Source: a virus
Strand: one strand, 5' to 3'
DNA length: 34,618 nucleotides
Virus record (IMG/VR): IMGVR_UViG_3300025000_000278
Span: 1-34,618 of that record
In this document: one piece after another, positions 7,568-16,948 of the stretch
How the letters are laid out: every line of letters begins with the position of its first letter
Numbering within the stretch: position 1 is the first letter of the stretch
Notes under the pieces: generated by a model
Told to the model about the DNA's origin: nothing
The model's database searches: none
The model's input: the letters and a program-made list of their open reading frames with translations, nothing else
Program-made: the position numbers and the translations under genes

Positions 7568-9863
7568 ACTCAAACGCGTAGGTCTCGTCTTCAAGGAAGA
7601 CGGCGCCGTCGATTTCAAACGATCCCTCAGCGAGGTCAACAACGCGCTGGCCAATAATCGTAACCAATACAAGTTGACGCAGTTGGAGTGGGACAAGAAC
7701 ACGTCGGCCAGTCAGAAATTGCGCGCCGAACAAGAATACCTCAGCCAACAATTCGCTTTTCAGGGCGAACGCGTGGATGTTCTACGTCAGAAACTGGCGG
7801 ACTTGGAAGGCGCTGAGAATCAAAACCAAGCCGCCATCAGCAAAACGCGCAAAGAACTTCAATCCGCCGAAGTCAGCATGGTCCGCTATGGGAAAGAATT
7901 GGAAGACGTCAACAAGAAAGTCAAAGAAGGCACGGCGGATCTTAAAGCGATGGCTGAGAAGCTCGAGGTCGTCGGAGAAAAAGCGACCAAAGCCGGGAAA
8001 TCGATGACCAAGAACGTGACGGCTCCAATCACGGCACTGGGTGCCGCGGCCGTCGTCGCGTTCAACAAAGTCGACGAAGCCTATGACGGAATCATCACGG
8101 CGACCGGTGAGACCGGCGCGGTCCTGGATTCCCTGACCGCTTCGTTTGATGCCATCTTCGGGAATTTTCCATTTGAAGCCCAGGCGGTTTCCGATGCCCT
8201 CGGCGGAATCAACACCCGCTTCGGATTGACGGGGGATGCGCTGGAAAGTGCATCGGTGAAGTTTCTCAAGTTTGCGGAAATCAATGGCGTGGATGTCAAG
8301 ACCTCCGTCGAACTCGCACAGCGGGCGTTGGCGGCGGCGAACGAGCCCTTGGGAAACTATGGGACATTGCTTGACATCGCGACGAAAGCCGGCCAGAAGA
8401 CCGGATTGAGCGTCGACGCGCTGCTTCAGTCCTACATTAAGAACGGCGCCCAACTGCGTGCCTTGGGTCTGGGGATGGGCGAAAGCATCGCCTTCCTGGG
8501 TCAAATCGAAAAAGCCGGGATGAACGTCGAAGTGGTGTTTGCCGGATTGAAGAAAGCCAATGGTGCCTGGGCGAAAGAAGGCAAGAATGCCAACGAGGAA
8601 TTCGCCAAGACATTGCAGGCGATGAAGGATGCCCCCTCGACCGCTGAAGCTGCGAAAATCGCGGTTGAAGCTTTTGGCGCAAAAGCCGGTGTGGAACTGG
8701 CGGATAACATCGCACAAGGAAAATTCTCGATCGATGAAATGCAGACGTCGCTGTCCAATTTCGCCGGCGCAACCGAAGAAACGTTCGCGGCGACACAGGA
8801 CCCCATCAATGAAGCCAAAGTGGCCTACAATGCACTAACATTGGCGATGGCTGAACTTGGAAAAGTGATTCAAGAAGCCCTCGGACCGATCATGAAAGCT
8901 TTGGCCGGTTGGTTGCGCGATGTTTCAAAGTGGTTCAAGGATCTGCCCGGACCGATGAAAGACTTGATTCTGGTGATCGGATTGGTGTTGGCCGCTTTGG
9001 GACCGTTGTTGATCTTTGTCGGTTGGGTCGCCGGCGGCATTTCAAGCATCATCACCTTAATCACAACCTTGGCGCCGCTTCTGGCACCGATCGGAGCCGC
9101 GGTAGGTGGCATCAGTATCGCCGTACTTGCGACCGTGGCGGCGATCATCGCGGCGATCGCTATCTTAGCGATTTTCGGGGATGAAATCCAAACCGTCATG
9201 AGTGACGTCTCCACGTTTGTGAACGGGGTTTTCGGGACTTTACGGAATTTCTTTGAGAACGGGATCCTCGCCGGCTTCACCGGGTGGATTCTTTTCTTTC
9301 AAGACTTGTTCAATGCCATCGTCAAAATACTAAACGGGATCATCGACATCATCCGAGGGACGTTCACAGGTGACTGGAAACGCGTTTGGACCGGTGTTCT
9401 GAATGTCTTCAGCGGACTCTTTGACGGGTTGTGGGGCATTGTCAAACTCCCGTTCAACCTGATCATCGGCGGCTTGAACGCCCTGATCAACGGCATCAAC
9501 TGGGTCATCGGCGGGTTGAATAAAATCAAGTTCGACATCCCGGACTGGGTCCCGGTCGTGGGTGGGAATTCGTTTGGCATCAACCTGAAGTCGTTGGGGA
9601 ACATCAAGTATCTGGCCAACGGGGGCGACCTCATGGCGGGGATGGCGGTGGTCGCGGAAGCCGGACCGGAGCTCTTGCTTCAACAAGGGAATTCGACCAA
9701 GGTCGTTCCACTCTCGCAATCGTCCAAGAATCACGTTGAAATCATCGATTATGACCGGCTTGAAGCTCTCTTGCTTCGGGTATTGGCCAAGATGAGACTG
9801 GAAATCGGGACGGACGGCGTTTTACGGTTGATCCGTCGTGAAATCTTCGGAACGGGGGTGTAA
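7557..9863 (+). CDS. tail tape measure protein
   Basis: 768 aa, the longest tail protein apart from the fibre. Residues 1-150 are coiled-coil-rich (heptads around LAEQEYLSQQF and RKELQSAEVSM). Then comes a TP901-type core (NVTAPITALGAAAVVAFNKVDEAYDGI) and a hydrophobic stretch at roughly 460-545 (LILVIGLVLAALGPLLIFV and following), typical of tape measure proteins that enter the host membrane. The C-terminus has GGDLMAGMAVVAEAGPELL, a common tape measure ending. At about 1.5 angstrom per residue the tail would be near 115 nm. GAAAGGAG ribosome binding site; overlaps the T extension. Confidence 0.93.
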   Translation: MADELKRVGLVFKEDGAVDFKRSLSEVNNALANNRNQYKLTQLEWDKNTSASQKLRAEQEYLSQQFAFQGERVDVLRQKLADLEGAENQNQAAISKTRKELQSAEVSMVRYGKELEDVNKKVKEGTADLKAMAEKLEVVGEKATKAGKSMTKNVTAPITALGAAAVVAFNKVDEAYDGIITATGETGAVLDSLTASFDAIFGNFPFEAQAVSDALGGINTRFGLTGDALESASVKFLKFAEINGVDVKTSVELAQRALAAANEPLGNYGTLLDIATKAGQKTGLSVDALLQSYIKNGAQLRALGLGMGESIAFLGQIEKAGMNVEVVFAGLKKANGAWAKEGKNANEEFAKTLQAMKDAPSTAEAAKIAVEAFGAKAGVELADNIAQGKFSIDEMQTSLSNFAGATEETFAATQDPINEAKVAYNALTLAMAELGKVIQEALGPIMKALAGWLRDVSKWFKDLPGPMKDLILVIGLVLAALGPLLIFVGWVAGGISSIITLITTLAPLLAPIGAAVGGISIAVLATVAAIIAAIAILAIFGDEIQTVMSDVSTFVNGVFGTLRNFFENGILAGFTGWILFFQDLFNAIVKILNGIIDIIRGTFTGDWKRVWTGVLNVFSGLFDGLWGIVKLPFNLIIGGLNALINGINWVIGGLNKIKFDIPDWVPVVGGNSFGINLKSLGNIKYLANGGDLMAGMAVVAEAGPELLLQQGNSTKVVPLSQSSKNHVEIIDYDRLEALLLRVLAKMRLEIGTDGVLRLIRREIFGTGV

Positions 9864-9866
9864 GGA

Positions 9867-10541
9867 ATGTTTCGATTCAAAGGAATCACAAATGAAGAAA
9901 TGGAAGTCGTCGCGGAAGAAGAGAATTTTCTTGGACGCGCCGCTCGAAGAGTTGAAAGCACCGCCGTGTTCGACGCCGACGGTGCTTCGTTTCGCTATGG
10001 GGGGAGGGAACCAATTGAACGCAGCGTCAAACTGTTTGTCTTGAATCTTGAGCGGATGGACGACATCTTGGCGTGGTTGGATGGGGAAGGGACGTTTGAA
10101 TTCGAAGGCCGCATCACGACGGCGCGCTTCTTGACGGAAGTGGTTCCGGAGCGCCTGTCGGCCATCAAGATCATCGAAACGCGGTTTATCCGGGATGCCT
10201 TCTGGTATCCACTGACGGAAGCCGACCAAACCATCAGCACGTTCCCGGCGGTCATCACCAATCCGGGGAATACGGAATCCGAACCCTTGCTAAAAATCAC
10301 TGGAAGCGGAACGGTCAATCTCACCTTGAACGGTGTGACGTTCGCGTATGTTTTCGATACCCCCTATGTGTATATCGATTGCCAGTCCGGTCCGGGTCGC
10401 GATGTCTTCCATCTTGATGTAAAGAAGACGCGCAACAAATCCGGCGGATATCCTTTTCTTTCTCCCGGGTCTAACGACTTGGTGATCAATAGCGGGACGA
10501 TTTCAGAAGTCATCGTCACCAAGCGTTCCAGGTTTCTCTGA
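9867..10541 (+). CDS. distal tail protein (Dit)
   Basis: 224 aa. It has the Dit plan: a strand-rich N-terminal half with PIERSVKLFVL and a C-terminal galectin-like half with NPGNTESEPLLKITGSG, VNLTLNGVTFAY and YVYIDCQSG, the latter a hallmark of Dit C-terminal domains. It forms the hexameric hub joining tail tube to baseplate. Located between tape measure and Tal. Its TGA overlaps the next ATG by one base. Confidence 0.88.
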   Translation: MFRFKGITNEEMEVVAEEENFLGRAARRVESTAVFDADGASFRYGGREPIERSVKLFVLNLERMDDILAWLDGEGTFEFEGRITTARFLTEVVPERLSAIKIIETRFIRDAFWYPLTEADQTISTFPAVITNPGNTESEPLLKITGSGTVNLTLNGVTFAYVFDTPYVYIDCQSGPGRDVFHLDVKKTRNKSGGYPFLSPGSNDLVINSGTISEVIVTKRSRFL

Positions 10542-12031
10542 TGCGAAATGAAATCTATGTCCATTTAGCAACCGAGACCAGCTTTACGGACACCTTCGGG
10601 ATTCCGAAGAATGGCGAAGGATCCCTGTTTCCCCTGTCTTGTATCGAAACCAAAGATGCGGATACCTGGGAAGTCGAAATCATCGCTCCGGTTAATGATC
10701 AATCGCTTTTGCTCCATGACCGCATCGTATACTTGAAGACCCGGTATGGTTACCAACCCTTTCGGATTGGTAATCCCGAGTATGGCGACGTCTCGGTTTC
10801 GGTCGTCGCCAAACATGTTGGTTTTGACCTTCAGAATGTGTATCTGGACTTCTCGACTTCGATTGAGAACACCTGTCAGCAAGCGATGGATGACATCTTG
10901 AGCCATGCCATTCCGGCCTGTTCCTTCACCGCCTTCTCTGATGTGTCCGGGGTGGACACGTTTTCCATTTTGCAGGTGTCGGTCCTAGATGCCTTCATCC
11001 AACTTGCCGAGCAGGCGGGAGCCTACCTTGACTTCGATCATTTCCAAATCCGCATCACCACCTCTCAAGGTTCGGATCACGGGGAATCGATCGAATATGG
11101 CAAGAATCTGCTTGGAGCGACGGTTATCGAGAACTGGGACAATGTCGTCACGGATCTTCTACCCGTCGGCAATGCGGAATTAACGCTTCCCGAAGAGTGG
11201 TTGCATGCGGATATCGCCTATGATCGTCCGTATACAAAGCGAATCGAGTTCAATACCGACATGGAAGACAACTTACGCTTTGTGGCGACACTTTATTTGG
11301 CGCGCTATAAGGTGCCTCGTATCAATTATGACGTCCGTTCAACTGCCATTCAGAACGTTCAACTCGGGGACACGATCTCTGTTATCGCGCCGAAGTTCAG
11401 TATCCTAACCCAAGTCATCCGATATCAAAACGACGTGCTTCAGGACGAGATCGTCGCGGTCGAATTCGGGAATTATCAGACCGGATTGAAGCAACTCTTC
11501 GGTGAATACCGTGCGACCATCGAAGCTTCGGCCATTCGCAAAGCGCAGTTGAAAATCGATGAAGTCAACGGGCGCATCTCCGCCATCGCACAGAACATCG
11601 TCCTGATCGCCGGGGACATCGAGAGTCTTGAACAAGGGACCACGGAAATCAACCAACGCTTCGACGGTGTGACGATCACCATCAATCAGCAAGTCGATGC
11701 CTTGGCGCAAGTGCAAGCGGCTACGGACGAGAACACCGCGGCGATCGATGCGACAGCGGAAGCCCTGACGCTTCAGAAAACCTACTACGATTTCGGACCG
11801 GACGGCCAAGTCATCGGTCGCAGCGACAGTCCGGCACAGATCCGCATGGAATACGATGCTGAGTCCAAGGCGCAGGTGGTCGTGACCGACGGATACAACG
11901 ATACCTTGCTACTGAAATCAAACGGGGTGAAGGCGAACAACATTGAAGTGGTCGAATCCTTCATCGCCGGGAATCACAAGGTGCAGAAACTGACCGGGAG
12001 TGACTCGGTTACGATTTGGTTGCCCATCTAG
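10541..12031 (+). CDS. tail-associated hub protein (Tal, gp27-like)
   Basis: 496 aa. The N-terminal ~350 residues look like the prophage endopeptidase-tail or gp27 hub fold (VLDAFIQLAEQAGAYLDFDHFQI, KRIEFNTDM, VQLGDTISVIAPK). They are followed by a coiled-coil stalk (EINQRFDGVTITINQQVDALAQVQ region, about 375-435) and a short C-terminal domain. No peptidase active site is recognised. It plugs the baseplate and probably carries the fibre proteins encoded next. Confidence 0.85.
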   Translation: MRNEIYVHLATETSFTDTFGIPKNGEGSLFPLSCIETKDADTWEVEIIAPVNDQSLLLHDRIVYLKTRYGYQPFRIGNPEYGDVSVSVVAKHVGFDLQNVYLDFSTSIENTCQQAMDDILSHAIPACSFTAFSDVSGVDTFSILQVSVLDAFIQLAEQAGAYLDFDHFQIRITTSQGSDHGESIEYGKNLLGATVIENWDNVVTDLLPVGNAELTLPEEWLHADIAYDRPYTKRIEFNTDMEDNLRFVATLYLARYKVPRINYDVRSTAIQNVQLGDTISVIAPKFSILTQVIRYQNDVLQDEIVAVEFGNYQTGLKQLFGEYRATIEASAIRKAQLKIDEVNGRISAIAQNIVLIAGDIESLEQGTTEINQRFDGVTITINQQVDALAQVQAATDENTAAIDATAEALTLQKTYYDFGPDGQVIGRSDSPAQIRMEYDAESKAQVVVTDGYNDTLLLKSNGVKANNIEVVESFIAGNHKVQKLTGSDSVTIWLPI

Positions 12032-12046
12032 AAAGGGGAGGATTGC

Positions 12047-14416
12047 ATGGCATTAGTCATCACATCATCAGTCGCAATCAACGATTCAACCTCCTCCTAT
12101 AGCGCGGTCGTCTCCGGGAAATTGGTTTCCAATGCGCGAATCGACTTCATCCTTAAAATCAACGGGGTCGCCGTCGCGAGTGTTTCCACGACCGGGACCA
12201 GTGCGACGCTGACCGGCGTGTTGGCTTCCGAGATCTACGACAACGCCCAGGGTCACTCTTTAACCAACGCGGCGACGCTTGAAGCCCTGGAAGACAATGG
12301 ACTAGGGGGTGTCGCGCAATCAGCCTCGAAGTCGGGGAACATCACCATCAACGCGCGGTGCAGCGGGTTAAACACCAGCTCACCGACAAGCGGTTCTCCC
12401 ATCAATCTCGATAGCGGGGATCCGGTGAACATCAGCGCATCCTGGACACGACCCCACGCAGCGTTTCGCGGTCGATTGAAAGGTTATGTCTACAATGGCT
12501 CCACCTATGTCTTGATCTTCAATCGGTATGACTATACGACCAGTGCGAATTTCGACGTCGTGGCGCTGGGATACAACGACGAGATGATCGCCGCGATGAA
12601 CGGAGTCTCACCCCGCAATTTCAAACTGGAACTCTATACGCAGTTTGATGACGGGACGGTGGACAATCTGGACATCGGCGGACTGAACGATTCTGACATC
12701 ATCACCAACGGAGTAACCAAGACCTTCGTCACCCTGTCGCGCATCGCCATCGGGAATTTCGAACTATTACCAATCGATCTGAGTGTACCGTTCACTCTGA
12801 CCACTTACGGGTCGTTTTCGCACACGATACGTTTGTTTTTGAAGAAAACGGATGGAACCTCCGTCCTGATTAAGACACAAAGCGTCTCAGCTGGCGTGGT
12901 CTCCGGGAATTTCGCGATTGGAGCCACGGAACGCTCGATCATTCTCAATGCGCTGCCGACGTCGACGTATGCGACGACGTATGCCGAAGTGGACACGGCG
13001 GCATATGGAACCACCGACAGCAAATCCGTCGCGACGACATTGACGCTTAACGCCGAATTCAAACCGGTGATCGGATCCATCGTCCATGCGGAGAGCGCGG
13101 CGACCCAATATGTCAAAACGGCGCTGGGATATGGGGCAGGGACGCCGTTCTACGTGACGTCGAAGTCCAAAGTCGCCTTCACCATTCCCATCACGCATGC
13201 CACGGGAGCGACGTTGGCGATGATCCGTGTGCAATTCGCAGGGACGGACAAATCACAGGCTGCAAGCCCTCTGACGACGGATGCACTGGTTACGTCCGGT
13301 TCTTTGATGGCGACGATCACGGTCACCGACAGTCGCGGTCGGACTTCGACACTGACAACAGCCGCCATCGTGGTTCGCTCCTACACCTATCCGAAAGTCG
13401 ATAAGTTCGAAGTGTTCCGCGCTGCATCCGTGTCCGGTGCATTTGATCCCCTTGGCACCTATCTTCGCGCCGTTATCCAGGGAACGGCCTACTCCGTGCT
13501 TGCCTTGGACGGCGCGACGCAGAAGAACTGGATCAAGTACAAGATCGACTACCGCGTCAAAAACACCGGTTCCTTCAGCAACAACGCGGCGGTTATACCG
13601 GGCGGACTGACGTTTGGAGAATTGACCATCAACGGAATCGCCGGTTTTCTCGCTGCGAATGCCTATGATGTCCGGATTCGAGTGTACGACGCTTTCTACG
13701 ACTTGGACAATGACGCCTCGCCGCTTGAAGACACCGACGACTACGCGGAAACGCTCACCTTGCTTCAGATCGCCGGGGTTTCGATGTTTTTGGGTCCGGA
13801 TTATGTTGCGTTCGGGAAGGTGCATAGCGGGGGTGCCAACAATACGATCGAAGCACTGAAGGCGATCGTGGCCGGGACACAATTGATTTCCCAACAGGAA
13901 ACCGGGACGCCTCCGTTGGTGGTGGCATCCACGACGCAAGTTCCAAACCTCAACGTTGACCGTCTAGATAATTATCATGCCGGGAACGCCTCCGGGCAGA
14001 TTCCGGTATCCAACGGTGTGATGAACGACAATCTGAACGCCGATCTTTTGGACGGATTTGAAGGTGCGGATCTTCAGGACATCCTCGCGGTCGGATCCAG
14101 CGGGACACATTACTGGATCAAGTTCAAGGATGGGACGCTGATCAAGTATGGTGTGGCGTCAGTAACGATGGCGGTTGCCACAACGTGGGGAAGCGGGTTC
14201 ACTTCGGCGGAGCAAACCTACACCTTCAACACGACGATTCCGTTCACTACGGTTCCACATGTTTCACTGGATCTCATCAATTCCGGCGGATCGACAATGA
14301 TCGCAGCAATCACCAATGCGACGGCTCTGCTTTTCAAATTCGTCGCGTTGCGATTTGCGACATTGGCTTCCGGCGCGATTACCTATAAGTATTTTGCGAT
14401 TGGGCGTTGGAATTAA
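12047..14416 (+). CDS. minor structural / tail fibre protein (DUF859-like)
   Basis: 789 aa, very rich in Thr, Ser, Ala and Gly, made of successive Ig-like beta domains over residues 1-560, with the SGDPVNISASWTRPHAAFRGRLKGYVYNG region resembling DUF859-type minor structural proteins. After FLGPDYVAFGK come the degenerate repeats LNVDRLDNYHAGN and LNADLLDGFEGAD (a motif common in fibre stalks). A C-terminal knob of about 105 residues starting THYWIKFKDGTLIKYG resembles gp53-like fibre tips. Likely contacts the cell surface. AAAGGGGAGG ribosome binding site. Confidence 0.8.
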   Translation: MALVITSSVAINDSTSSYSAVVSGKLVSNARIDFILKINGVAVASVSTTGTSATLTGVLASEIYDNAQGHSLTNAATLEALEDNGLGGVAQSASKSGNITINARCSGLNTSSPTSGSPINLDSGDPVNISASWTRPHAAFRGRLKGYVYNGSTYVLIFNRYDYTTSANFDVVALGYNDEMIAAMNGVSPRNFKLELYTQFDDGTVDNLDIGGLNDSDIITNGVTKTFVTLSRIAIGNFELLPIDLSVPFTLTTYGSFSHTIRLFLKKTDGTSVLIKTQSVSAGVVSGNFAIGATERSIILNALPTSTYATTYAEVDTAAYGTTDSKSVATTLTLNAEFKPVIGSIVHAESAATQYVKTALGYGAGTPFYVTSKSKVAFTIPITHATGATLAMIRVQFAGTDKSQAASPLTTDALVTSGSLMATITVTDSRGRTSTLTTAAIVVRSYTYPKVDKFEVFRAASVSGAFDPLGTYLRAVIQGTAYSVLALDGATQKNWIKYKIDYRVKNTGSFSNNAAVIPGGLTFGELTINGIAGFLAANAYDVRIRVYDAFYDLDNDASPLEDTDDYAETLTLLQIAGVSMFLGPDYVAFGKVHSGGANNTIEALKAIVAGTQLISQQETGTPPLVVASTTQVPNLNVDRLDNYHAGNASGQIPVSNGVMNDNLNADLLDGFEGADLQDILAVGSSGTHYWIKFKDGTLIKYGVASVTMAVATTWGSGFTSAEQTYTFNTTIPFTTVPHVSLDLINSGGSTMIAAITNATALLFKFVALRFATLASGAITYKYFAIGRWN

Positions 14417-14441
14417 GGCGAATGCCTAGAAAGGAGAAGAG

Positions 14442-14774
14442 ATGGGTTCATTAACAGTGCACGGTAAAAACACCGCTGCAACACAGCTAGGTTTGGCTTA
14501 TCCGTATATGGCTTTGTTTACTGATGATGCCGGGACAGTGGAGTTAGTCGGGTATACACGTCCGGCATGCAATTGGGGAGCGCCTTCGAATGGGGTGATC
14601 AATCTTACGGCTGCCTTAACAATCGACGTTCCAGCCGGTGCATCGATTAAGTCGTTCGGTCCGATTTCAGCGCTCTCCGGCGGGAATCTCGGTGGCGTTC
14701 ATAATGCCGGCGACGAGACGTTCACCAATGCCGGGAAGTATCAGATCACCAGTTGTCCGCTAACGGTCACATAA
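14442..14774 (+). CDS. small baseplate/fibre-associated protein
   Basis: 110 aa, all-beta. The segment INLTAALTIDVPAGASIKSFG followed by SALSGGNLGG resembles the short tail-fibre proteins of actinobacterial and other siphophages (pattern: F-x-V-P-x-G-T..GG). Likely a fibre tip, chaperone or decoration protein. GAAAGGAGAAG ribosome binding site. Placed among receptor-binding genes. Function inferred from pattern and position only. Confidence 0.55.
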   Translation: MGSLTVHGKNTAATQLGLAYPYMALFTDDAGTVELVGYTRPACNWGAPSNGVINLTAALTIDVPAGASIKSFGPISALSGGNLGGVHNAGDETFTNAGKYQITSCPLTVT

Positions 14775-14781
14775 GGCATGT

Positions 14782-16179
14782 ATGCCTAGCGTAACACTTT
14801 ACCCGAGTTCGCATACGCTTGGCACAAACGGGGCGAACTTTCTCAATCCAACCAATCTTAGAGCGAATGATGGAATCTATGCCACAGTCACACAAACGGC
14901 AAAAAATACGACCTCTCAAATCTACTTGGAAGCGTTCGATGCGTCTTCGATTCCCAGTGGATCGACGATCAACTCCATCATCGTCAATGTCGAACGAAAG
15001 ATGTCCTCGACATCCTCGATCCAATCTGTCGCAATCCAAGCCTACAAAGCTTCAGTGGCGATGGGTACCAAAACAACGAATACGACCGAGCCGTCGACGG
15101 ATACGGTTCTCTCGAACTCAAACACCGGTTCGTGGTCCTTTGCCGATTTGCCCAACTTGCGAGTCCTCCTGGAGAATATTCGAGGAAACTCGACGGCAGC
15201 CTGTACCGTATCCTATGACTATGTTTCCATTACCGTGGATTATACGGAACCCGTGGATACACGAATCGTATCGGGTGATTTTGGAACAAATGTTTCATTC
15301 GAAGCCAGTAATGAAAAGACTGCTTTAGTGAGTGCGTCACTGGGGTGTATTTGCGAAGTGAATGGTGGATTCACAGCCACCCATGTTGGTTTTGGGAACA
15401 TTGATTTAGTAGTTTCCATCATTGGGGGAAGCGTCAGAGTCGTTTCAATCGATGGAAGTCTTGACGTTTCAACTGCACTCTCTGGGATTTCTCAAAAGGT
15501 GGTTGATGTTGAAAGCATTCTTGGTGCTTCCATTCTTATCAGTGGGGCATACATCAAGACAGGAATTCAAGCCGGAATCATCGAAGCGGACATCCCTATC
15601 AATGCGGAGGGAATGAAATTAAGCATCCAAAATGGAAGCATTTCGCTCGGTGGTCAGATCATTGGTCAAAACACGAAAACCGGTCAACAGAGTGGCCAGT
15701 TTTTGCTTCAAGCTGATCTAGCAGGGGTTTTTATCAAACTTGCAGATCAAGTTGGAACAATCGATCTCCTGGTTACGATGAATGGGGCTGGACAACGAGT
15801 GTTGGAGACGGATGAAGTGAAGTCGGTGGCAGGGAATATCGTCATTGCCGTCGATTTGACTAGCCAGGTAGAGCGAACATCGACAGGATCAGGCATGATT
15901 TCATGTATTGTCGAAAACGCCGCAGAAGCCCTTAAAATGACGCTCAGAGTCGGTGGCATTATATTGGAGTGTGGATGTGCCGGCGAACACTTCGTTATTG
16001 AATTCTCCAATATTGAGTTTGAGAAATCATCCCATCAGATCAGTTCCAGTAAGCATATTTCGCTAGGATCTGTGCAAATTGATTTTGGCAACTCCAGTGG
16101 TGAGAAACGATTGAACAAGAAAGAACAAGGGCACGCCTTCATTCAGAAGCCCATAAAAAGTGAGGTGAAGTGGTCATGA
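14782..16179 (+). CDS. baseplate protein with jelly-roll N-domain and 20-residue repeats
   Basis: 465 aa. Residues 1-155 form a strand-rich domain that looks like a carbohydrate-binding jelly roll (NLRANDGIYATVTQ, QIYLEAFDASSIPSGSTINSI). Residues 165-410 are twelve copies of a 20-residue unit with pattern G-x-[ILF]-x3-[VI]-x-[IL]-x-[GA]-x3-[KR], broken only by one 6-residue insertion after copy nine. The C-terminal ~35 residues are basic. It probably forms an elongated solenoid or fibre that reaches the host surface. The ribosome binding site is poor (AAGGCATGT). Ends overlapping the next gene. Confidence 0.7.
   Translation: MPSVTLYPSSHTLGTNGANFLNPTNLRANDGIYATVTQTAKNTTSQIYLEAFDASSIPSGSTINSIIVNVERKMSSTSSIQSVAIQAYKASVAMGTKTTNTTEPSTDTVLSNSNTGSWSFADLPNLRVLLENIRGNSTAACTVSYDYVSITVDYTEPVDTRIVSGDFGTNVSFEASNEKTALVSASLGCICEVNGGFTATHVGFGNIDLVVSIIGGSVRVVSIDGSLDVSTALSGISQKVVDVESILGASILISGAYIKTGIQAGIIEADIPINAEGMKLSIQNGSISLGGQIIGQNTKTGQQSGQFLLQADLAGVFIKLADQVGTIDLLVTMNGAGQRVLETDEVKSVAGNIVIAVDLTSQVERTSTGSGMISCIVENAAEALKMTLRVGGIILECGCAGEHFVIEFSNIEFEKSSHQISSSKHISLGSVQIDFGNSSGEKRLNKKEQGHAFIQKPIKSEVKWS
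15274..16011 (+). repeat. twelve 60-bp coding repeats (20-residue units)
   Basis: Unit starts fall at residues 165, 185, 205, 225, 245, 265, 285, 305, 325, 351, 371 and 391 of the protein starting at 14782. Spacing is exactly 20 residues except for one 26-residue step. The DNA copies are diverged, so the periodicity is visible only in the protein: Gly at position 1, Ile/Leu/Phe at 3, a small aliphatic residue at 7 and 9, Gly/Ala at 11, Lys/Arg at 15. Confidence 0.8.
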
Positions 16180-16490
16180 TTTTTGAAAGGTATACCGGCG
16201 AGTCCATCGAGCGTGAAATCACTGTGCTCGACAAGGAAACCAATGAAGTGGCTGATCTGAGCGGGGCAATCGCCAAGTTCAAATGTGTCTCTCGCGCTGA
16301 CGCGACATCCATCATGTTGGAAAAAGAATGTGTCATTGCATCGAATGTAGTCAGTTTCACGTTGGGCTCGGCAGAAACACAGACAGCAGGCGACTTTATT
16401 TACGAGATGAAGCTAAAACTCGGGTCCAAAGAATCGGTTCTTGATCGCGGTGAAATTCATTTAAAACAGTCTCTAATTACGGAGATCTAG
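16176..16490 (+). CDS. BppU-like baseplate upper domain protein
   Basis: 104 aa, single Ig-like beta domain: DKETNEVADLSGAIAKFKCVSR, SFTLGSAETQTAGDFIYEMKLKLG, ESVLDRGEIHLKQ. This is the usual look of BppU N-terminal domains that attach receptor-binding proteins to the baseplate. I chose ATG 16176 (GAGGTGA 7 bases upstream, ATGA overlap with the previous stop) over GTG 16170. Confidence 0.65.
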   Translation: MIFERYTGESIEREITVLDKETNEVADLSGAIAKFKCVSRADATSIMLEKECVIASNVVSFTLGSAETQTAGDFIYEMKLKLGSKESVLDRGEIHLKQSLITEI

Positions 16491-16502
16491 AAAGAGGGAA
16501 AT

Positions 16503-16847
16503 ATGATCAACACCATCCTACTCATCCAAATCCTCGTCATCGCCTTAATTGTCGAGGTGATTGCACTTCAAACCATTCAGATGGTTAAAGGCTACATCCC
16601 CAACACCAGGGCGATCCCCTTCGTTTCTCTCATCCTAAACCTGATCTTGGCCAGCGCCTTCGTCTGGTTCTTCGTGACGTTTGATGAAACGTACCCACTC
16701 TATAAATTGTTTGTCGGTCTCTGGGTTGGGTTCATCTCGTGGATCGGTGCAGATACTCTCTATAAAACACTGAATAGCAAAGGGTTATTGAAATCTCAAA
16801 GCGAGATGTTGCCGCCTGAAGGTGAGAAACCGGAAGGTACGGAATGA
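16503..16847 (+). CDS. putative holin
   Basis: 114 aa with three predicted membrane segments (about residues 3-24, 38-61 and 68-90) and a charged, Pro/Glu-rich C-terminal tail, directly upstream of the lysin. Such a protein would open the membrane at the end of infection so the lysin reaches the cell wall. AAAGAGGG ribosome binding site. I did not match it to a specific holin family. Confidence 0.7.
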   Translation: MINTILLIQILVIALIVEVIALQTIQMVKGYIPNTRAIPFVSLILNLILASAFVWFFVTFDETYPLYKLFVGLWVGFISWIGADTLYKTLNSKGLLKSQSEMLPPEGEKPEGTE

Positions 16848-16948
16848 TGTCCGAGAGAATCGAAGAGATTGAATTGAGCGATCTCGACTACAGTGTCGAG
16901 ATCGCTTTCCTGCTCGCCCAGGAAGAGGAGGGGAAGAAACATGACTAA
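16844..16948 (+). CDS. tiny acidic protein between holin and lysin
   Basis: 34-codon ORF that overlaps the holin stop (ATG inside GAATGATG) and the lysin start. GGAAGG lies upstream at suitable distance. It is acidic (ERIEEIELSDLDYSVEIAFL), with no signal or membrane segment. The codons for SDLDYSVEIA also form a 12-bp hairpin. It may be a real short protein or mainly a device that couples translation of holin and lysin. Confidence 0.4.
   Translation: MMSERIEEIELSDLDYSVEIAFLLAQEEEGKKHD
16877..16906 (+). other. 12-bp inverted repeat upstream of lysin
   Basis: Perfect stem AGCGATCTCGAC / GTCGAGATCGCT with a 6-base loop TACAGT, 34 bases before the lysin ATG. Only TTCC follows, so it is not a full terminator. 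It could delay lysin expression relative to the holin by folding the mRNA, or protect the downstream message. The role is inferred. Confidence 0.6.
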
